NCBI GenBank assembly: GCA_964481445.1
Contig: CAYZTQ010000019.1
Span: 1-27,649, forward strand
Direction of reading: 5' to 3'
Origin: UBA1038 sp964481445
GTDB lineage: Bacteria > Bacillota > Clostridia > Christensenellales > Aristaeellaceae
Length of the DNA stretch: 27,649 bases
Shown piece after piece: positions 24,551 to 27,649 of this stretch. Position 1 is the stretch's first letter. The number at the start of each line of letters is the position of its first letter. The position numbers were made by a program, and so were the translations under genes. The notes beneath the pieces are model-generated. The model was not told the origin of the DNA, did no database searches, and worked only from the letters and a program-made list of their open reading frames with translations.

Positions 24551-25788
24551 CAGTCGTACAGCGGATATTTACCGGTCAGTCCTGCCGCCATGGCGCGCAC
24601 ATCCTCAACCGCCGCTTCGCCGCGGCTTAGGATATCGGCGATGCCTTCCGCGATCAGGCGCATGTCGCCTTCCACCATGCCGCGCGTGGTGACGGCGGGG
24701 GTGCCGATGCGGATGCCGCTGGTTACGGCCGAGGTGCGCTTATCCCTCGGCACCATGTTCTTGTTGACGGTGATGTTGGCCTGGCCCAGCAGATCTTCCA
24801 TGCGGGCGCCGGTCATCTCAAGATCGGCAAAGTCGAGCAGCAGCAGGTGGTTGTCGGTGCCGCCCGATACCATGCGCACGCCCAATTCGGTAAAGCGCTC
24901 CTCAAGCGCCTTGGCGTTGAGCACGATCTGCTTTTGATAGTCCTTAAAGCCCGGCTGCAGCGCCTCGCCGAAGCAAATGGCCTTGGCGGCGATGATGTGC
25001 ATGAGCGGGCCGCCCTGTATGCCGGGGAAGATGGCCTTGTCGACCGCCCTGGCATGCTCTGCTTTGCAGAGGATCAGGCCGCCCCTCGGGCCGCGCAGGG
25101 TCTTGTGCGTGGTGCTGGTCACGATGTCGGCATAGGGTACGGGGGAGGGGTGCAGGCCGGCGGCCACCAGCCCCGCGATGTGCGCCATATCCACCATCAG
25201 GTAGGCGCCCACCATGTCGGCGATCCTGCGGAAGCGCTCAAAGTCGATCACGCGCGGGTAGGCGGAGGCCCCGGCCACGATCATGCGGGGCTTGTGCTCC
25301 TTGGCCAGCGCCTCGACCGCCTCATAGTCGATGGTCTCGGTCTTCTCATTGAGGCCGTAGCTGATAAAGTGGAAATACTTGCCGGAGATGTTGAAGGGGC
25401 TGCCGTGGGTCAGGTGGCCGCCGTGGCTCAGGCTCATGCCCAGCACCGTGTCGCCGGGCTTTAAGAGCGCGTAGTAGGCGGCCATGTTGGCCTGCGAGCC
25501 GGAATGGGGCTGCACGTTGGCGTGCTCGGCGCCGTAGATCTTCTTCACCCGCTCGCGGGCCAGGTCTTCGACCACGTCCACATACTCACAGCCGCCGTAG
25601 TAACGCTTGGCGGGGTAGCCTTCGGCGTATTTATTGGTCAGCGGGCTGCCCATGGCGGCCATGACGGCCTTCGATACAAAATTTTCGGAGGCAATCAGCT
25701 CGATATGATCCTCCTGCCGTCCGCACTCGCGGCGGATGGCCTCCATCACCTCAGGGTCACGGTTCAGGCTTTCGGGCAGTGTCCACAT
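24550..25788 (-). CDS. glyA: Serine hydroxymethyltransferase
   Basis: GlyA interconverts serine and glycine with tetrahydrofolate, supplying one-carbon units in the cytoplasm. The 412-residue product is of normal length. The PLP lysine is Lys229 in STTHKTLRGPRGG. Other landmarks are the SENFVS motif (34-39), YAEGYPAKRYYGG (54-66), and SHGGHLTHG around 121-129. The ATG at 25788 has TTGGAGG upstream with good spacing. The frame is open for 24 more codons, but they run into the SRP RNA and are rejected. The stop TGA shares its last base with the end of the palindromic element. It begins 35 nt after the SRP RNA end and has no obvious separate promoter. Confidence 0.96.
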   Translation of the reverse strand: MWTLPESLNRDPEVMEAIRRECGRQEDHIELIASENFVSKAVMAAMGSPLTNKYAEGYPAKRYYGGCEYVDVVEDLARERVKKIYGAEHANVQPHSGSQANMAAYYALLKPGDTVLGMSLSHGGHLTHGSPFNISGKYFHFISYGLNEKTETIDYEAVEALAKEHKPRMIVAGASAYPRVIDFERFRRIADMVGAYLMVDMAHIAGLVAAGLHPSPVPYADIVTSTTHKTLRGPRGGLILCKAEHARAVDKAIFPGIQGGPLMHIIAAKAICFGEALQPGFKDYQKQIVLNAKALEERFTELGVRMVSGGTDNHLLLLDFADLEMTGARMEDLLGQANITVNKNMVPRDKRTSAVTSGIRIGTPAVTTRGMVEGDMRLIAEGIADILSRGEAAVEDVRAMAAGLTGKYPLYD

Positions 25789-25822
25789 ATCAGCGCCTCC
25801 AAAATATTTTAGTATGTAAAAA

Positions 25823-25940
25823 CCGCATGCCGTGTCAGGCACCCCCGCAGCACATCCCATTCAGCGCTTACTGCTGCTTCCTTCCGGACCTGACAGGGTT
25901 CACACCATGAAATCGCACAGGACCCGACACTTCATGCGGC
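25823..25940 (-). ncRNA. ffs: Signal recognition particle RNA, small bacterial type
   Basis: The minus strand carries the universal SRP domain IV motif GGTCCGGAAGGAAGCAGC (25890-25873) with its GGAA tetraloop and asymmetric loop, inside a roughly 118-nt hairpin. The outer arms are CCGCATG at the 5' end and CATGCGG at the 3' end, followed by inner GTGTC/GACAC. A run of five T residues (25822-25818) follows. This RNA binds Ffh for co-translational membrane targeting. There is no room for the long Alu domain found in Bacillus scRNA, so it is the short 4.5S-like form. Confidence 0.93.
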
Positions 25941-25946
25941 TCAATT

Positions 25947-25975
25947 ATGATAGCCGATTTTGCCTCTTTATGCAA
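25947..25975 (-). promoter_or_regulatory. Promoter of the SRP RNA (and possibly glyA)
   Basis: On the minus strand TTGCAT (25975-25970) and TATCAT (25952-25947) are 17 bp apart, placing the start about 7 nt downstream at the predicted 5' end of the SRP RNA (25940). An overlapping CATAAT at 25949-25944 is an alternative -10. Confidence 0.6.
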
Positions 25976-26040
25976 GCAAACTGCACGAAACGTCCGCCGT
26001 TTTTCCGAAACGGCAGGGCGCGCGGGGAGGATGTGCAAAA

Positions 26041-26061
26041 GGTACCCGCGGTGGGTATCAT
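26041..26061 (+). promoter_or_regulatory. Inverted repeat and possible -10 upstream of ccdA
   Basis: GGTACCC (26041-26047) pairs with GGGTATC (26053-26059) with one G-T pair. The right arm overlaps TATCAT (26056-26061), a plausible -10 about 66 nt before ccdA. No good -35 box is seen. If real, this would be an operator over the promoter. Another 7-bp palindrome, GCCGTTT/AAACGGC, lies just upstream at 25996-26014. Confidence 0.3.
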
Positions 26062-26126
26062 CTTTGCATAAGGCACGCGGAGCCTGACCGGCAGACGCGC
26101 TGCCGACTGACTAAAGGAGTGAAGAC

Positions 26127-26792
26127 ATGCAATATCTTCTGCTGTTTTTGGAGGGAGTGATCACCTTCATCTCCCCCTGCCTGCTGCCGATGCTGCCGAT
26201 TTACCTGTCGTTCTTCGCGGCCGGTGACACAGACAGACGCAGAACCCTGCGCAATGCCCTCGGCTTCGTACTCGGGTTTACCCTTGTGTTTGTTACCATG
26301 GGCGCCTTCGCGGGCGTGGTGGGCAAGCTGGTGCGCGAGCATCAGACCGCGCTCAACCTCGTCACGGGCCTCATCGTCATCCTCTTCGGCCTCAACTTTC
26401 TGGGCGTCATCAACATCGGCTTCCTCAACCGCACGGCCCAGAAGGACGCCAATACCAAAAACCTCAACTTCTTCTCGTCCCTGCTGTTTGGCATCGTGTT
26501 CTCCATCGGCTGGACCCCCTGCGTGGGCGCCTTCCTCGGCTCGGCGCTGCTTCTGGCCTCTCAGGGCGGGTCGCTGCTGCAGGGGCTTGTGATGCTGCTC
26601 GCCTTCTCGCTGGGCCTCGGTATCCCCTTTGTGGCCAGCGCCCTGCTGATCGACCGCCTGAAAGGCGCGTTCGACTTCATCAAGCGGCACTACCGCGTTA
26701 TCAACCTGATCTCGGGCATCATCCTCATCCTCGTCGGCATCCTGATGGCCACGGGCCATATGGGCTACTGGCTGTCCCTACTCAGTTTTTAG
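26127..26792 (+). CDS. ccdA: Cytochrome c biogenesis/thiol-reductant membrane protein, CcdA
   Basis: A 221-residue CcdA/DsbD-type membrane protein with about six transmembrane helices. It passes reducing equivalents from cytoplasmic thioredoxin to extracytoplasmic thiol proteins. The two conserved redox cysteines are in the family contexts: Cys18 in FISPCLLPMLP and Cys132 in IGWTPCVGAFLGS. The ribosome binding site is AAAGGAG 7 nt upstream. The TlpA-like gene follows 11 nt later, which is the standard pairing and names its likely partner. No c-type cytochrome gene is visible here, so the pathway may serve disulfide reduction in general. Confidence 0.93.
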   Translation: MQYLLLFLEGVITFISPCLLPMLPIYLSFFAAGDTDRRRTLRNALGFVLGFTLVFVTMGAFAGVVGKLVREHQTALNLVTGLIVILFGLNFLGVINIGFLNRTAQKDANTKNLNFFSSLLFGIVFSIGWTPCVGAFLGSALLLASQGGSLLQGLVMLLAFSLGLGIPFVASALLIDRLKGAFDFIKRHYRVINLISGIILILVGILMATGHMGYWLSLLSF

Positions 26793-26803
26793 GAGATTGA
26801 ATT

Positions 26804-27649
26804 ATGAACAAGAAAACAAAAACCCTTCTTTCGCTGATCGGCTTCACCCTGTTCATCGCTATCGCCGTGTTTGCCTACAATAAGCTGGGTCGGCAGGTCA
26901 AGCCCGGCAGCGCGCTCAATGTAATCGATCCTCAGCCGCAGGCTACGGCCGAAGCGACCACCGCCATGGAGGCAGCTGCAACGGCCGAAGCGAGCGCCAC
27001 GCCCGAAGCCACCGCTGAGCCTGAAAAGACGGAGCAGGCCGTCGTGACGCCGGAGTCGAGCAAGGCCCCCGCGGCTGCCGAGGAGCCCGCCAGGACGGAG
27101 GAAGCCGCGCAGATGAGCGCGAAGGCGGAGGCCGAAGCGCCGGAGCAGTCTGAAGCAACCGCCGCCATGAGCGAGACGCCTCAGGAAACGGCGCAGGCCG
27201 AAGCCACCGAGGCGGCGCAGACGGCAAAGGAGCAGGCCGCTGAAACCGAGCGGCCCAGAACGAAGGCGCCCGATTTTACGGTGCAGGACGCGGACGGCAA
27301 GGCTGTCAAGCTGTCCGACTTCCTCGGCAAGCCCATTGTGCTCAATTTCTGGGCCAGCTGGTGCCCGCCCTGCAAGGGCGAGATGCCCGAGTTCAACGAG
27401 GTCTATCAGCAGGTGGGCGGCGACGTGCAGTTCATGATGGTCGACCTGGTGGACGGCAGCAGGGAAACCAAAGAGAAGGGCGCCAAGTATGTGGCCGATA
27501 TGGGCTTTGAGTTCCCCGTGTTCTTTGACATGGATCAGTCCGTCGCCATGACCTATGGCGTGGCCAGCATCCCCACCACCTACTTCATCGACGCGGAGGG
27601 CTATCTGGTCGCCGGCGCGCAGTCGGCCATCGACGCCGCGACGCTGATG
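26804..27649 (+). CDS. TlpA/ResA-like thioredoxin with long Ala/Glu linker (3' end outside window)
   Basis: A membrane-anchored extracytoplasmic thioredoxin-fold reductase, 282 residues visible. A TM helix lies at about 7-25. A linker of roughly 105 residues (45-152), almost wholly Ala, Glu, Thr, Pro, Gln and Ser, follows. The AhpC/TSA-type thioredoxin domain starts at about 154 (APDFTVQDADGK). The active site is WCPPC with Cys187 and Cys190, and SIPTTY supplies the cis-proline near 257. It should be reduced by the CcdA encoded 11 nt upstream. The window stops at about the last helix. The linker is much longer than the short tether of ResA. Low GC-skew or transfer signs are not seen. Confidence 0.92.
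   Translation, partial: MNKKTKTLLSLIGFTLFIAIAVFAYNKLGRQVKPGSALNVIDPQPQATAEATTAMEAAATAEASATPEATAEPEKTEQAVVTPESSKAPAAAEEPARTEEAAQMSAKAEAEAPEQSEATAAMSETPQETAQAEATEAAQTAKEQAAETERPRTKAPDFTVQDADGKAVKLSDFLGKPIVLNFWASWCPPCKGEMPEFNEVYQQVGGDVQFMMVDLVDGSRETKEKGAKYVADMGFEFPVFFDMDQSVAMTYGVASIPTTYFIDAEGYLVAGAQSAIDAATLM

Noticed and set aside
25832..26071. Plus-strand frame of 79 codons across the SRP RNA
   Set aside because: It is antisense to an unmistakable SRP RNA and its composition has no protein-like pattern.
26932..27227. Ser/Ala-rich minus-strand frames opposite the TlpA linker
   Set aside because: They are the antisense of a low-complexity GCN/GAN-rich linker. No ribosome binding site or independent support.
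1..27649. Search for phage, integrase, transposase, toxin-antitoxin or defence genes
   Set aside because: None of the supported reading frames matches such families. The only mobile-element-like signal is the gene-free palindrome at 24391-24550.

Overview
This is a GC-rich, densely coded stretch of bacterial chromosome. Monoderm-style gene content (MalF/MalG-type transporters without a cognate ATPase, several secreted SH3b-repeat proteins, PurA/DapF/ArgS/GlyA housekeeping genes, strong AGGAGG ribosome binding sites, sigma-70/sigma-A-type promoters) suggests a gut-type member of the Clostridia, possibly near Christensenellales. That placement is an inference from gene style only. There are no CRISPR arrays, phage genes, transposase genes or tRNAs.

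Layout. (1) 1-3825, minus strand: argS, dapF, purA (purA runs off the left edge) read from a TTGCCA/TATGAT promoter at 3851-3879. (2) 3933-4370: a lone DUF1801-domain gene. (3) 4512-10810: a sugar-type operon behind a perfect consensus promoter (TTGACA, 17 bp, TATAAT) and a structured leader. It encodes a solute-binding protein, two ABC permeases, a zinc-dependent sugar/polyol-type dehydrogenase, a Gfo/Idh/MocA dehydrogenase and a class III-like PPK2 polyphosphate kinase, closed by an intrinsic terminator. (4) 10898-13055, minus strand: a FrnE-like DsbA-family protein and a secreted multi-SH3b protein. (5) 13248-15793: pyrimidine-nucleoside phosphorylase and an unrecognised secreted protein. 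(6) 15960-23065: five genes joined by 1-, 4-, 1- and about 19-nt overlaps: a 938-residue zinc-ribbon/transmembrane/TPR protein, an acyltransferase-3 membrane enzyme, an M29 aminopeptidase, an alpha/beta-hydrolase and a HemW-like radical SAM protein. (7) 23124-24329: a secreted protein with five SH3b repeats, with its own promoter and terminator. (8) 24391-24550: a 160-bp imperfect palindrome that looks like a non-autonomous mobile or palindromic intergenic repeat, abutting the glyA stop codon. (9) 24550-25940, minus strand: a short SRP RNA followed closely by glyA. (10) 26127-27649: ccdA and a TlpA/ResA-like thioredoxin with a very long Ala/Glu-rich linker (truncated by the right edge).

How they work together. 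The region 3 genes look like one pathway: capture and import of a sugar or polyol energised by a shared ATPase encoded elsewhere, followed by two NAD(P)-dependent oxidation steps. A polyP-driven nucleotide kinase is unexpectedly attached to the end. Region 6 combines a cell-envelope module (TPR anchor plus acyltransferase) with peptide and ester hydrolysis. Region 10 is a standard electron relay across the membrane to an extracytoplasmic thioredoxin. The most unusual items are the 160-bp palindrome, the TPR/zinc-ribbon protein with its coupled acyltransferase, the structured leader of the transport operon, and PPK2 inside a sugar operon.
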